Source: Simmondsia chinensis (lineage: Eukaryota > Streptophyta > Magnoliopsida > Caryophyllales > Simmondsiaceae). From it: a stretch of DNA of 64,000 bases. A program made the position numbers and the translations under genes. This document shows, in pieces, positions 44,874 to 55,559 of this stretch. The notes beneath the pieces are model-generated. The model was not told the origin of the DNA. It saw only the letters and a program-made list of their open reading frames with translations, and made no database searches. Positions within the stretch are counted from its first letter, which is position 1. Each line of letters begins with the position of its first letter. The stretch covers positions 6,140,501-6,204,500 of the forward strand of contig JAGTTD010000001.1 in assembly GCA_018398585.1 (NCBI GenBank). Reading direction: 5' to 3'.

Positions 44874-45415
44874 TGATGCAGCCGCCGTCTAGAGATTGGA
44901 GGGTGAGGGCTAACGGGAAGATCGCGCCATGGATAGAGGTCTAGCAAGGAAGGAGAATCGGGTTGAAGCTGCTTCGCATCCGTGAGTAGCGCATAGCTTG
45001 GTGGGACGCATGGTTGGTGGAACCATTGACGCGGATTGACGAAAATTCAGATTTAAACCTTTTATTTGTTTTTCTTTATTTTAAAAGGAGCACACGGATT
45101 GCGATCTCAGCCGTTGGATCTAGCACACGGATTGCAATCTCAGTCGTTGGTTCTAATTAGGAATTAGTTTAAATTTCAAATTAGTTAGAGTTAAATTAGG
45201 AAAACCCCTCTATTTAAAGAGGATGATAGTTAGGGTTTTAGTGAGCCAATTTTAGAATCAATTTTATGAGCTATTTGTTCCTTCTATTCTCAAGAGTGAG
45301 AATGTGAGTCGAATTTATCTTTCACCTGTAATTTTTATTAGAGTTTAATAAAATAAAAGGGAAGGCCATCATTTCTTTTCTGTCCTCCCTAATCTTCCGC
45401 TGCCGCGCTGCATCA
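44874..45415 (+). repeat. LTR 3 of the tandem array
   Basis: 542 bp, from TGATGCAGCCGCC to CCGCGCTGCATCA, followed by the target duplication CATGA. Confidence 0.9.
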
Positions 45416-45420
45416 CATGA

Positions 45421-46330
45421 AAGCGATATTGAACCTGTAAATCAGTACAAAAGCTGAGGAAATTTATAGGGTTTCTATTTCATGAGAGTAGGGAATGAGC
45501 AAGTTATGGCCAAATATTGAATTTACAGGCAATACAAAAACCCCTAAATGTGAAAATTACAAAAATGGCCCTCAGCTAGTTGCAAAACAAATGGCCTAAA
45601 AATGCATCTAGAGACTGAATTTTTTCTATAAATTGGTAAGATCATTACATCGGGAAGGGGGAAAGGTGCCTTAAACTCGGGACCCTGAGAATGGCCTAAA
45701 GCATCCCCAACCACTAAGGCACAAGGAAGTTGGGCAATAAATTAAGAATCCAGAAATCGAAAATAAAAAAAACGATAAGTGCAAAGACTCGGTTCAGTCT
45801 CTAAATTCGAACAAAACAAGTGATGCTAGCGGTAAGGCAACTGGCTTTTGCATAGTTTGTTCTTACATCTTCATTTTGATATGTAATCGACATTGTAATT
45901 TCTTACAAATCAAAACTTACCGCCATTAAATCGCAATTACATTTCATATAATTTCTTCCAAATCGACCCTTTAGACTTCTGAACAATCCAATTGTTCCAT
46001 GAACTGAACTCGCTATCTACTCGTCCTACATCTAGATACAACCCGAATAAAATAATAAACACATACTAGACTAAATAATCCAGCCCTAGTCTAAATTATT
46101 AATTCAAACCAATATTTGAACTTTCAATCCAAACTACTATTTAAATTCCCTTATTGAGGAAATGTAAAAAGAGGATTATGTTATTATTAGAGTAAAATTG
46201 TAGATTTTAAAGCAAATTTCTTGCTTTTTTGTTTATAAATAATATCTTTAGTCAGACAAAAATAATTTTTAACCTGACAATGACGAAAAAAAAAAAAATT
46301 TTCTGAAAGTTTCTTGCGTATTTATTCATT
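45421..46330. other. Upstream intergenic stretch of the MAKR gene
   Basis: No gene. Around 45640-45725 the minus strand has A-box-like TGCCTTAGTGG and B-box-like GGTCCCGAGTTTAAG sequences, a possible tRNA-derived SINE head without a clear tail. The remainder is AT-rich and would contain the promoter of the gene at 46423. Confidence 0.4.
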
Positions 46331-46336
46331 TATAGT

Positions 46337-46344
46337 TATAAAAA
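46337..46344 (+). promoter_or_regulatory. Probable TATA box of the MAKR gene
   Basis: TATAAAAA lies 79 bp upstream of the start codon, which would put transcription start near 46370 and give a leader of about 50 nt. Inferred from motif and spacing only. Confidence 0.55.
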
Positions 46345-46422
46345 CTAGGTACCTCTTTTGTGTTTCATAGCATCCCCAAGAGTCACACCATTCTTACTCA
46401 AAAAACACACAGAAAAAGAGCC

Positions 46423-47526
46423 ATGGAAACAACACAAGAAGAAGAAGAAGAAGGAGACTACATAGACATGGAACTTCCCTTTGCTTCTTCCATAACTTCA
46501 CCTCCACAACACCCACCTAGAGAATTTGAATTCCAACGGTCAAATCTCCCTCAAAAAGACACCTCTCCTTCTCCTGCTGATGAGCTTTTCTACAAGGGTA
46601 AACTCCTCCCTCTTCACCTCCCTCCTCGCTTACAAATGGTTCAAAAACTCCTCCAATCCTCCTTCGAAAACCAACGGTCAAATTTTCAAGAAGAAGATGA
46701 AGAAATGAAGCAAAATTTGAGCTTTCCTTTTGTTCTTACCAAGACAAGTTTCACTGCTCCTCCCACAAATTCAAGTACTCCATTAGAGTCCTGCAATGTT
46801 TCACCTTCTGAGTCATGTAGAGTGAGTTGTGAGCTGAACCCAGATGAGTATTTCTTCCATTGGTCCACTGAAATGAGCTCATTTATCAACCATGATCATG
46901 AGAATCAATCAAACCCAAAAAAATCATGGTCTAAGAAGCTTAAATTGATGAAGAACTGCTGCTCATTGAGCCAAAAGTTGAGATCTTCAAGGGCTTATTT
47001 GAGGTCATTGTTCAGCAAATCTGGTTGTTCTGATGGTTCATCTACAAATGCTAGATCAGAGATTAATGGGTCTTCATTTTTATCCAAATCTAAAGATTAT
47101 AATTTGGGTAATTACATTAAATTTGCAAAGGAGAAGAACCCATTTGAGAACAAGAATGAAAGTAGTATTAATAATCATAGGAAGTCATTTTCTGGGGCAA
47201 TTAAGAGACCTTGCGGTGTAGTTAAGTGTTATTCATCATCATGTTCATCTTCTTCATCTCTTTCTTCGGCTTCTTCATCGAATTGCTCGTCAAATTCATC
47301 GTCATTTTCGTTCAAATCAAGTGGGTTTTATGAGTTGAATTTGTTGAAGAGGAGTAGCAGTTCGAATTCAGAGATTGAGAATGCGATTCGAGGGGCAATT
47401 GCTCATTGCAAGAAGTCTCAAGAACAACAACAATGTAATGCTGAGAAGAAGAGTGAGGAAGAAGGTTTTGAGCCTTGCTTGTTGTCTGCTTCAAAGGGAA
47501 GAACACCAGAAGTTTGCAGGATATGA
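46423..47526 (+). CDS. MAKR: Membrane-associated kinase regulator (MAKR/BKI1 family)
   Basis: Intact, intronless, 367 codons. The ATG at 46423 has a good plant context (GAGCCATGG) and is the first ATG of the frame. An acidic N-terminus with GDYIDMEL (residues 11-18) is followed by PPREFEFQ (31-38) and the family's most conserved block, SPADELFYKGKLLPLHLPPR (50-69). A basic stretch, KKSWSKKLKLMK...KLRSSRAYLRSLFSK (166-199), is the expected plasma-membrane hook. Ser-rich linkers lead to a C-terminal EIENAIRGAIAHCKKS (317-332), which resembles the kinase-interacting motif of MAKR/BKI1 proteins. Family members sit at the plasma membrane and modulate receptor-kinase signalling, BKI1 on BRI1 for example. 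Which paralogue this is (MAKR2-5) I cannot tell. It is the only clearly functional host gene in the window. Confidence 0.92.
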   Translation: METTQEEEEEGDYIDMELPFASSITSPPQHPPREFEFQRSNLPQKDTSPSPADELFYKGKLLPLHLPPRLQMVQKLLQSSFENQRSNFQEEDEEMKQNLSFPFVLTKTSFTAPPTNSSTPLESCNVSPSESCRVSCELNPDEYFFHWSTEMSSFINHDHENQSNPKKSWSKKLKLMKNCCSLSQKLRSSRAYLRSLFSKSGCSDGSSTNARSEINGSSFLSKSKDYNLGNYIKFAKEKNPFENKNESSINNHRKSFSGAIKRPCGVVKCYSSSCSSSSSLSSASSSNCSSNSSSFSFKSSGFYELNLLKRSSSSNSEIENAIRGAIAHCKKSQEQQQCNAEKKSEEEGFEPCLLSASKGRTPEVCRI

Positions 47527-47568
47527 TAGTACAAAGAAAATTAAACAAGGACAAGGTGAGGTATTCGC

Positions 47569-47893
47569 TCGGTTAGTCCCTAATATTTGTAAGTTTGTTT
47601 TAAATTGGTCACTTAACTCTTCTGCTGTTAAAAATAGCAAATTTGTGCGAATTGGTCCCCCATCTTTTGTTTTATTTAGAATCGTTTTTCAGGTTCATTT
47701 TATGATAAAATGTTCACCATATGGTAACCTACACTAGGTAAAAATTGAAAAGGTGAGGTGGACCGACATGAGAGACTATTATAAATAAGAACATAAGGAC
47801 CAATTTGAACCGGTTTACAAATATTTGCGACTATTTTGAAGAAAAAATAAGCTATCAATTTAAATAAACTTACAAACATTAGATACTAACGGC
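47569..47893. mobile_element. MITE just downstream of the MAKR gene
   Basis: The left end, GGTTAGTCCCTAATATTTGT and on to AAGTTTG, is mirrored by the right end ...AACTTACAAACATTAGATACTAACGG, giving imperfect terminal inverted repeats of about 45 bp around an AT-rich core. It starts 43 bp after the stop codon, so it probably lies in the 3' UTR or immediately beyond. No TSD was recognised and the family is unassigned. Confidence 0.5.
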
Positions 47894-48285
47894 TTAAATA
47901 ACGCAGGAAAAGTTTGAAGAAAAAAGCACTCTTAGATGAAGTGTTGCATGTCATATGAACAAAGATGTATTGTAGTGTATTCTCATTCACTTCAGAATCG
48001 TTCTTCTTCTTCTTTTTTCTTTCTTAATTTTTGACGTTTGTGCGCAATTTTACTTTTTTTTTTTTTTTTAAGTGATGTTTCAAGGAAAGTTTCATGATTT
48101 TTACCCAGCTGTAGTAGAACAACTTTTACGGAACATTTTCAAGACCCTTTTCAATACAAATAAAAATGATCAAAAGAAGGAAAGAGTAATATTATTATTG
48201 TGGTAAAATTATTATTATCAGAGCAAAACATTATTATTAGTGCAATTGTATGATTATCATTCTCTACGAGTCATATCATTGCTCT

Positions 48286-48459
48286 ACAACAACAAAAACA
48301 ACTCTGTGCCTTCAAGAGGCTCCCGTCAAGGCAGTGTCAGGATAAGATAAGATGCATGATGTTTTACTCCTACAGGGTGCTACCACGTAGAGGCAGTTAC
48401 AGAAGGCCCCTAAATCTAAAAAAAGCGCAACCATAACAAGCTTATAAGCTTAAAGACAT
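48286..48459 (-). mobile_element. Au-like SINE with a decayed 19-bp TSD
   Basis: The left flank CGAGTCATATCATTGCTCT (48267-48285) and the right flank CGAGTTATATTATTACTCT (48460-48478) agree at 16 of 19 positions. Between them the complement of the family landmarks can be followed: a TTG-type tail (ACAACAACAAAAAC), GCCTTCAAGAGGCTCCCGTC, a diverged core and GTGCTACCACGTAGAGGC. Confidence 0.7.
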
Positions 48460-48774
48460 CGAGTTATATTATTACTCTGGTAATAATAATTTTTGTAACA
48501 ATTCTCCAAGGGAATCCCATTATTTTACGAGAGAGGTGTGCTAAAATTTAAAAAAGAAAGGCTGGCAGTGAGTCGTCTAGGGTATAGCCCCACAATGTTT
48601 TGATGGTTTCCTCTGGTGATAGGGCTGATAGCAGTTTGACTGGAGGGTTGTCACGTGACATGCCCATGCAAATTCATCATTCAAGACACAGCCAGGCACT
48701 GATAAAGGGGTAGTGATGGGGCATTGCATTTTTATAGTTTATTCCGTCAGTCTCTCTTACCCCAAAACGAAAAT

Positions 48775-49000
48775 TTTTTAGGTAAAGCTATGTCATGAAC
48801 TAGGTTCAATTTCGATACTAAGGTTAGATACGAATAAAATGGGAAGAGAAGAGAGAAAGAGAAACAATAACATAGTGATTTACATGTTAAACTATTAAAT
48901 AATAGGAAAAACCATGGGTGCAAGTAGAGATCTTTCACTGTGTTCGGGAAATGGTGGATGCAAGGTTGCTATTAAGGATGAAATACTAAAACGAATGCAT
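48775..49000 (-). repeat. Possible degenerate copia LTR fragment
   Basis: The order ATAGTGATTTACATG..., GGAAAAACCATGGGTGCAAG and TAGAGATCTTTCACTG parallels ATGATTTACGTG..., GAAAACCACGGGTGAAG and ATCGGAGCTTTTATT in the LTRs of copia element 1. It is strongly diverged, with no boundaries visible. Neighbouring 49001-49500 shows nothing else. Confidence 0.35.
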
Positions 49001-49504
49001 ATACAGGCAGGAAAAAAAAAAAAGCAACATACATTGGGCCAAACCGAATAGCCTCCGCCTTCAAATTCAAACAAAAATTCGAGTCACAACAGAATCAAAA
49101 TCAACCTCTCAAGTACATAGTCTTGACTCCTCCAATGTCACAGAAACAACCCATCATTTACTGTAAACTGAAAACACACTATGTAACGTTCATGACTAAG
49201 CTCTATTGTGTCGGATATAGAAACTTGTTCCATATATCTTGATAAAGGCACAAAAGGAAATATCATATTGAATCATTAGTTTGGACAAAACATATATGGT
49301 TGTCAAAGTATGGTCGTCATATCACTTCTGTGGTTTGGTACTAATCCTTAATGTCTAGAATGGATCTAGCTTCATTATATGGGCTGATGCTTTAGGTAAA
49401 GCTATCCCCGAAAAGCTTTTTCCTAATGTTGTTTCGTTTACCATGTAAATAAGAAATATTATGTAAGTTCATTACCTATTTTTACAATTGTGTATTATTG
49501 TAAA

Positions 49505-49625
49505 CTACAACAACAACACAAGGTCTCCCACCAATGCAGGGTTTAGGGGGTGAAATATACGCAGCCTTACCTCAGGGTACTACCCTGAAGGGAGGCTGTG
49601 TCCGAAGAACCCCAACCTAAAAAGC
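49505..49625 (-). mobile_element. Au-like SINE copy
   Basis: The minus strand reads GGTTGGGGTTCTTCGGAC, ACAGCCTCCCTTCAGGG, GAGGTAAGGCTGCGTATA, CACCCCCTAAACCCTGC, GGTGGGAGACCTTG and a (TTG)n tail. This is the cleanest core of the family in the window. The TSD was not found. Confidence 0.7.
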
Positions 49626-50353
49626 ATAAAAAAGAACGGGACAAAGAAAGTATAAAGCAATAACCAGCAAAGCATAAAGCACCGCATAGCACAATACAAC
49701 ACACGAACAATATGCACCAAGCAACAAACGACATATAGCAATAACAAACATAAGCAAACAACCAGACAAATAAGCTTAAAGGCGCTATAAACTAGCTTGT
49801 GCTGCTATTTCTATGATCAAAACTAAGACATTCTTACAAATTGCTGGGTAATTATTGAAGTACTTGGATGGTACTATATACTACTTTTAATTTATTATTG
49901 GCACTAAGGTTTGGGCACCAGCCCTACTTGAAATATAACATGTAGTAGGCATGACATGAAATAAATATGCTCATGTAGTGCATTTTTAAGTTACCTATTA
50001 CCGTAAGCAATGCTGCTTTGGTAATAAACTGACAGATTTGTATTCTATTCTTTAATTAAAATATATTTAGAAAGCAAGTATTAGATTTTGTGATTGCATA
50101 GTTTAGATTTCAAAATTTTTTTATAAACGTAAGGTTCAAAAGTGATGCGCTTTTTTTTTTAATTCACTACAACAAAAAAGGTAGATTCTCGGCGCAAAAA
50201 AGCGCCGAGAAAGAAAACGCCGAGAAAAAAAAACACCGAGGTTTTCAGCGCTTATTAATGTCAAGATTTTTCGAGTTTTTTAAATACCCTATTTTCTCTT
50301 CTTAACATGGACATTTTACAAACAGCCTATATTGCCTATTTATTTGTGCATAT

Positions 50354-50398
<45 letters not shown>

Positions 50399-51390
50399 AT
50401 ATATATAATTACTTAATAAAAAAATATCAACTAAACTGATAAATTTTTCATAAGACTCCGAATTCGACAATCAAAATATTACAACATTGTCAATGTACTT
50501 TGATAGTTCAATACAAAATTTGAGATTCTTTCCACTCCAAATATCAACATAATTAATCTAATATCAACCAAAATAAAAAAAAAAAATACAATGCTAACTT
50601 AGTCAAGTACATTCTTCACAAATATATCAATCAACCGAATGAGCTTGGCGTGCTTGGAGATGCAAAAAAATTTGAGGGTTCACCATCACCTGATCCCGAT
50701 TCATCTGTACCCTGTATAGACAACACAATAATAACATTACTTATGTACAAAATATCAATCTACCAGTTTACTATCACATAAATCAATAACAATGAGCACA
50801 TGAAATCATTCATCGGAACCCGTCAACCCTCAAGTGTCCACAATCCCTTTTGGAAAGGAAGTAGGAGTAGATAGAGGGAGGCCTAGGTTGTGCTGCATCT
50901 CATGACTTCCATATCATGTGATTGCCACCTATTTAGCTTGCCCTCCATTCTCATTTCGATCTAGTATGTGCTTGAAGCAAATGAAGAGTCTGCTACATCT
51001 TAAGGCGACAATATAGCACATGAGATTCCACTCTCTGCCACATCTTGCAAAGCACAACACACATGATTCAAATTATATCTTATTGTCTAAAGTTAAGCTA
51101 TTCCTCATATGGGGAAAATTGAAAGAGAATTATCAATGAAGATATTAGAGAAAAGATTTAGTAGAAGAAGTGTCAAAACATCCAAAAATCAAACCATCTT
51201 ATCAAGCAGCAAAACAAGCATATCTGATCCAAAATTTTGCTTCACATGGTAAATTCATGTAGTTTCCCAAAAGTACCAACCCCAATGCCGCCTTTTGTCT
51301 CAATCATTCACATCATCAATTTCATTATTTACAAAGGATTAGAAAGGCAATTATTTTCATTATAGTACAAACAAATACAAATTAAATAGA

Positions 51391-53391
51391 TTATCTTACC
51401 AGATCAGCAACCGCAGTAATAATTGCTCGACCTTCTAATATCATTTCATTTGATGCTTGGCCAAAAGAAACAGCATCATAGATGGGTAGGAGCCTTCTCA
51501 TTTGCTGTTTTACATTGGCTAATTCTATTTTCATATTTTGCAATTCGATATGATCACCGGTACGGTCGAGTCCCTTTTTCTTTAGTTCACCCCTGACTCC
51601 GTATATATCACTCCTCTTCACGCCAAATCCATAGCCTACCGCTCGATAGCCTGGATTTTCCTGTTCATACATTAGCTCTGTAAATACTTCCTCCTCGATT
51701 TCTGATCGAGGTCTGGAAGAAGACACAACTCGAGCCTCGACTATTATTTAGCTGTATCCTACAAAGAAGACAAAAAGACATTAAATACATTTAAATTAAA
51801 AGAAATGTGAGATAATAATAAAACCCACCATAAATTCTTGCGAAACGGTATTCTCAAAAAAACCACCACTTTTCCTTGTATGTGTTTCCCGGTAAAATTC
51901 TATACTGGTGGGCTTCCTTCCTTTGTCAATTTCCTACAATTAACACGTCAACATAAGTCTTAACTAATTTAAAAGGTAGATAGTAATAATACACTAAACA
52001 TATACTGAAATCCTTACAAAACTATCTCTTTTATTCGCATAACTTGTTGAACCAGTCGTGTGAAACTGATTCTGCTTGGCACGCGCTTCTTTACCGCATT
52101 TACTCTTCTCCTGACATTGAAAATTAACATCAATCCAAGAAAAACTTTACATTCATAATCAATATCAATATGCTTCCTCCTTTTTAACCAATAAAAAATT
52201 ATTTAAAAAGAAATTGTTTTATCTTGCCTTGTGGAAAAAACCAAAAATGTACCAAAGTTATCCATTGGTCACGATTAACTCCTTGTGGCACTGTTGCAAA
52301 AACTTCGGCCTCAGTTTTCTCCTCTTCGCAATATGCTGCTTTTAAACTAGTCTTATAACCCCTCCACATTTTGCCAAGATGCTGTAGTATTGATTTATCA
52401 ATCAATACATCATCGGGAATTAAAAATTTTTCCTAAAACATAAAATCCAACAATAATGTCACAAAAAGGCAAAGGAATAGTAAGAAGGCATAAAGCAATA
52501 GTTGTACTAGTAAGAGAGCAACCATATTTCAGTGCTATATCCACTCTAGCAGGTACTTACTGTAACCTAAATAATACATTTTATACATTTCACTCGAGCA
52601 GTAAAATTTGTGTCACTAACCTATTGCCAATTATACTATTGAATTAAATTAACACAATTAAGAGTATAAAACCTTAATTAATACAATGATAAAGTTCAGA
52701 AACTTCAAACATACATATTATATCATATATATAAAGTAAACTTCAAATATAAATAATACTTACTCGAATAACCTCAATAGCTTCTGCTTTGTACTGGTCA
52801 TTCATCGTACGCCAATCTTTTACTCCGAGCGGACAAAACCGTCCCGTTTTGGCAACCTCTCCAATAAACCGGACCAACAAATCGCCACCCTTTCTAATTG
52901 GTTGGCGTAGGTCATTGAACCGCACAATAACTCTTATACCTTCAGGAAGATGCCATAATTCCTTAACCGGTATCGTCCTTAAGGTACTCAAGTTACCTTG
53001 GCCATCTATTAACCATTAAGATATACCATTACTTTTCTAATCGATTGAAAAATTATTACCATAATTAATGCTATTCATATGTAAATTTAATGCTATAAAA
53101 TTGAAAATATTTACCGATAAGTTGAAGTAGCTCCCTCTAATCAAATGGCACGTTAGTGGACCAAACACCAACATCCCTCACTGGTTCCTCTGCTTGAGAT
53201 GTTGACGCTCTTCGCCGATTGTCATCACCTCTTTCATGTTCCAGTGTTGGTATTGATGACTGCACTGATTTGCTGCTTCTAAAAAACCTCCTCATTGTGA
53301 ATCCATACTTTTTCAAAAATAGAAGAATTAGTAGATGTATAATACAACTTGCAATCAAATTACCTAAAAGTTGAAAAAATTTAGAGTTCAT
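51391..53391 (-). pseudogene. TNP1-type CACTA protein (Transposase_24 domain), probably broken
   Basis: Minus-strand exons. Exon 1 contains MRRFFRSSKS...STNVPFD (ends 53115, donor GTAAAT). Exon 2, 53005-52764 (donor GTAAGT), contains LWHLPEGIRVIVRFNDLRQP and FIGEVAKTGRFCPL, the start of the Ptta/En/Spm Transposase_24 domain. Exon 3, from 52432, contains LQHLGKMWRGYK and VPQGVNRDQWITLVHFW. Exon 4, about 52112-52021, reads EKSKCGKEARAKQ. Exon 5, about 51935-51833, reads GRKPTSIEFYRETHTRK. The last part is within 51726-51391 (VFTELMYEQENPG, then LLPIYDAVSF). A TAG interrupts exon 1 where relatives have Gln, and an upstream stop affects the last exon. TNP1-like proteins bind subterminal repeats and assist excision. 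Confidence 0.75.
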
Positions 53392-53929
53392 AAGACAAAT
53401 ATTTAATCAACCAATCAAAACATATACAAATATCATCTCGACATATGATTAATGGGACTTAGAAGAAGTCAGACATTAAAGTAAGATACATGAGTTCCTT
53501 ATAATCAATTTTAATCCTCTAATGTGAAGGTTTCATCTAAACAAGGGATATAGCAACAAAGTTTTATTTTTCAAAATTCAAAAATTATGAAATCGATATC
53601 TAATCTCCCTAACATTAACAAATTGAACTCACAAGCGCCACCAACACATAATTTTAAACATCAACAGTAACACAAGAATTTCGTCAAAACAACAATTTTT
53701 TGTATTAAACAATTCGAAGGATGAGATGCAACGATAGAATCATTCGAACCATAGCATTAAGGATGCGCATGAAGCAGGGGAAAGTGTGAAAACGGCGATA
53801 ATACAAAACTATAATACAATTACTTCAACCAACTCAAATGATATAACACTTGTAGAAGAATAAGCAGTCTAATAAAAATAAAAATCGAAACTAGGGCAAG
53901 GACATCACTTACTAACAGCAAAGCAAAAG

Positions 53930-54190
53930 CAACTGTGAAATCGGAAGGTGAGGGTGAGAGACGAACGCTGGCGGCGACGGTGAGAGGCGATGGTGAAATT
54001 TCGAATGCTGGCGGCGACGGTGAGACGCGAACGCTGGCGGCGAGGGCTGGGTGGTGGAGACGACGCATTTGGAAATCGGAAGGTGAGGGTGAGAGACGAA
54101 CGTGTTGGCGAGGGTGAGAGACAAATGGGAGCTCGAGGGTGAGAGTCGATTTCGCAGTGGTGGCGAGGTGAGAAATGAGAGTTAGAGTTT
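53930..54190. repeat. GGTGAGAG/CTGGCGGCGA minisatellite in the CACTA 5' leader
   Basis: Tandem, partly overlapping units such as AAATCGGAAGGTGAGGGTGA, GAGACGAACGCTGGCGGCGA and CGGTGAGA repeat about five times. On the minus strand they would form the leader of the TNP1-type transcript. Open frames in this repeat are compositional artefacts. Confidence 0.7.
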
Positions 54191-54194
54191 GCGG

Positions 54195-54208
54195 GGGTAT
54201 ATATACCC
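54195..54208 (-). promoter_or_regulatory. Palindromic TATA box of the CACTA element
   Basis: GGGTATATATACCC is a perfect 14-bp palindrome 68 bp inside the right terminus, placed to drive minus-strand transcription through the TNP1-type gene. Inferred from sequence and position. Confidence 0.55.
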
Positions 54209-54278
54209 GATAATATTCTCGACATTTGCATAAACGCCGATTATGCTCCGAGAATCACCCTTTTTTGTTGTAGTGATT

Positions 54279-55015
54279 AAAGCACCCCAAGACGATCAAC
54301 ATGAACTATATTATATATACAATGCTCGCAATATCCCACTTTAAAGTTGCAAATAGGAGAGGGGAAATATATATGGAAAATGACCTACTTGTATGGTTAG
54401 ATTGGCACGAGCTATATCTGCTTGGAGGTGAGTCAAATCAGGTTAGATTTGGCTGAAAAAAAATTTCAAACCCGGTTTGGCTTAGTGACATGCATATCTC
54501 CTGGATGGGTCAGGTCAACCCAGGTCATAGGTTTGACACGGGTCAGACATGTAGGTCTAAGCAAGCCAGATATAGAGCAGGTGCAGATGAGCTAACACAA
54601 GTTAAACCCGCTTAGATCCATGTTAAATTTATTTCTGAAACTTTTTTTTTTTTCACACTATATGCCACTCTTTGGACCCACGACGAGTTAAATAAGTTAC
54701 GAGTCAACCAAAGTCATTGGCCAGCGTGAAGGGGTAACAACCTTCACTTAGTTCAAGGAGATATTAAACTTTCCAATAAAGTTACAAACTTTTTGTTAGG
54801 TTAGTGATAAAAAAAAAGTAGTGGGTAAGTGTAAAAAAAAGAGAGAGGCCACCCATATGTCAATACTAAAAGAGAGCAGCTTTGCAATTGTCACTTTTCC
54901 CCTGAACTAGATTCTCCCCCTGTATGCTTGGCCTCCCTTTCTGCACTAAAAGTACTGCTCCCCATGTGCTTCTATTGCATCAGAGTTTGTGGCTTTCTAC
55001 CCTTTTACTCTCTTT
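54279..55015. repeat. Degenerate hAT-MITE-like sequence
   Basis: About 54400-54620 is rich in GGGTCAGGTC / AACCCAGGTCA units like those inside the element at 159-687, starting near TTAGATTGGCACGAG. No matching right end or TSD was found. The rest is AT-rich without genes. Confidence 0.4.
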
Positions 55016-55020
55016 TTGAT

Positions 55021-55542
55021 TAGGGCCGGCAAATGTGTCATGTGGCATCGTGTTATGTTAGCGGTTTTAAAAATGGAGTAAACTCTAACCCCGACCGTTT
55101 ATTGAACGGTTTAGGAACTCGCAACCCGTACTAAACCTAATTATTAAACGGGTGATATAGGTAAATTTTTCATTAAATGTTAGTTTATCAAAAATATGTC
55201 AATAATAAATCTCGTGGTTGATACCAACAATAAATACAAGGCATTTTTATAATTGTTAAAATAGACTATCGTATTAATATTACTAAATATAATTCAAATT
55301 ATTTTATGTGCGATAGGCTATATATATATATATATAATAGCAATATTACACCACTCAGATATCTAGCATAACTAGGTCAAGCGTGTTGAAAATAGATTAA
55401 ATGGGTCAAACCCAAATTCAACCAAATTACCTAAACAAGTTAAATGGGTCAGCTCAAATTCAACCTGTTTTTAAATCCCCAACCCAAATCCGTTACATTC
55501 ATATTATATATTCATATCATGTTAGATTTTACCCGCTCTAAT
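55021..55542. mobile_element. Possible hAT-type MITE
   Basis: The left end TTAGGGCCGGCAAATGTG is partly mirrored by the right end ATTTTACCCGCTCTAA, and the interior has AACCCAAATTCAACC-type units. No 8-bp target duplication was visible, so this is tentative. Confidence 0.4.
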
Positions 55543-55559
55543 AATAACTCGTGTTGAAG

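Larger units (their letters stand above)
42603..45415 (+). mobile_element. LTR retrotransposon in tandem array: LTR-internal-LTR-(5 bp)-LTR
   Basis: Three LTRs of about 545 bp (42603-43146, 44322-44868, 44874-45415), one internal region (43147-44321), and between LTR 2 and LTR 3 only GTTAA. The outermost flanks share the 5-bp duplication CATGA (42598-42602, 45416-45420), so the array derives from a single insertion. Each LTR starts TGATGCAGC; two end GCTGCATCA and the first GCTGTTTCA. The internal region lacks RT, so the element is non-autonomous; the gag head relates it to the gypsy element at 60224. Confidence 0.9.
50165..54275 (-). mobile_element. Complete non-autonomous CACTA element (4.1 kb)
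   Basis: The left end is CACTACAACAAAAAAGG and the right end ...CCCTTTTTTGTTGTAGTG, a terminal inverted repeat of about 16 bp, flanked by the 3-bp target duplication ATT (50162-50164, 54276-54278). Subterminal CGCCGAGAA-type motifs recur at 50187-50240 and near 54215-54255, as expected for binding sites of the TNP1-type protein. A Transposase_24 gene lies inside on the minus strand. No TNP2/TNPD transposase is present, so the element needs help in trans. It also holds a 30-base poly-C run followed by (CA)n at 50355-50400. Confidence 0.93.

Noticed and set aside
53905..54231. 108-codon minus-strand protein
   Set aside because: It reads through the GGTGAGAG/CTGGCGGCGA minisatellite; composition and position suggest a leader rather than a protein.
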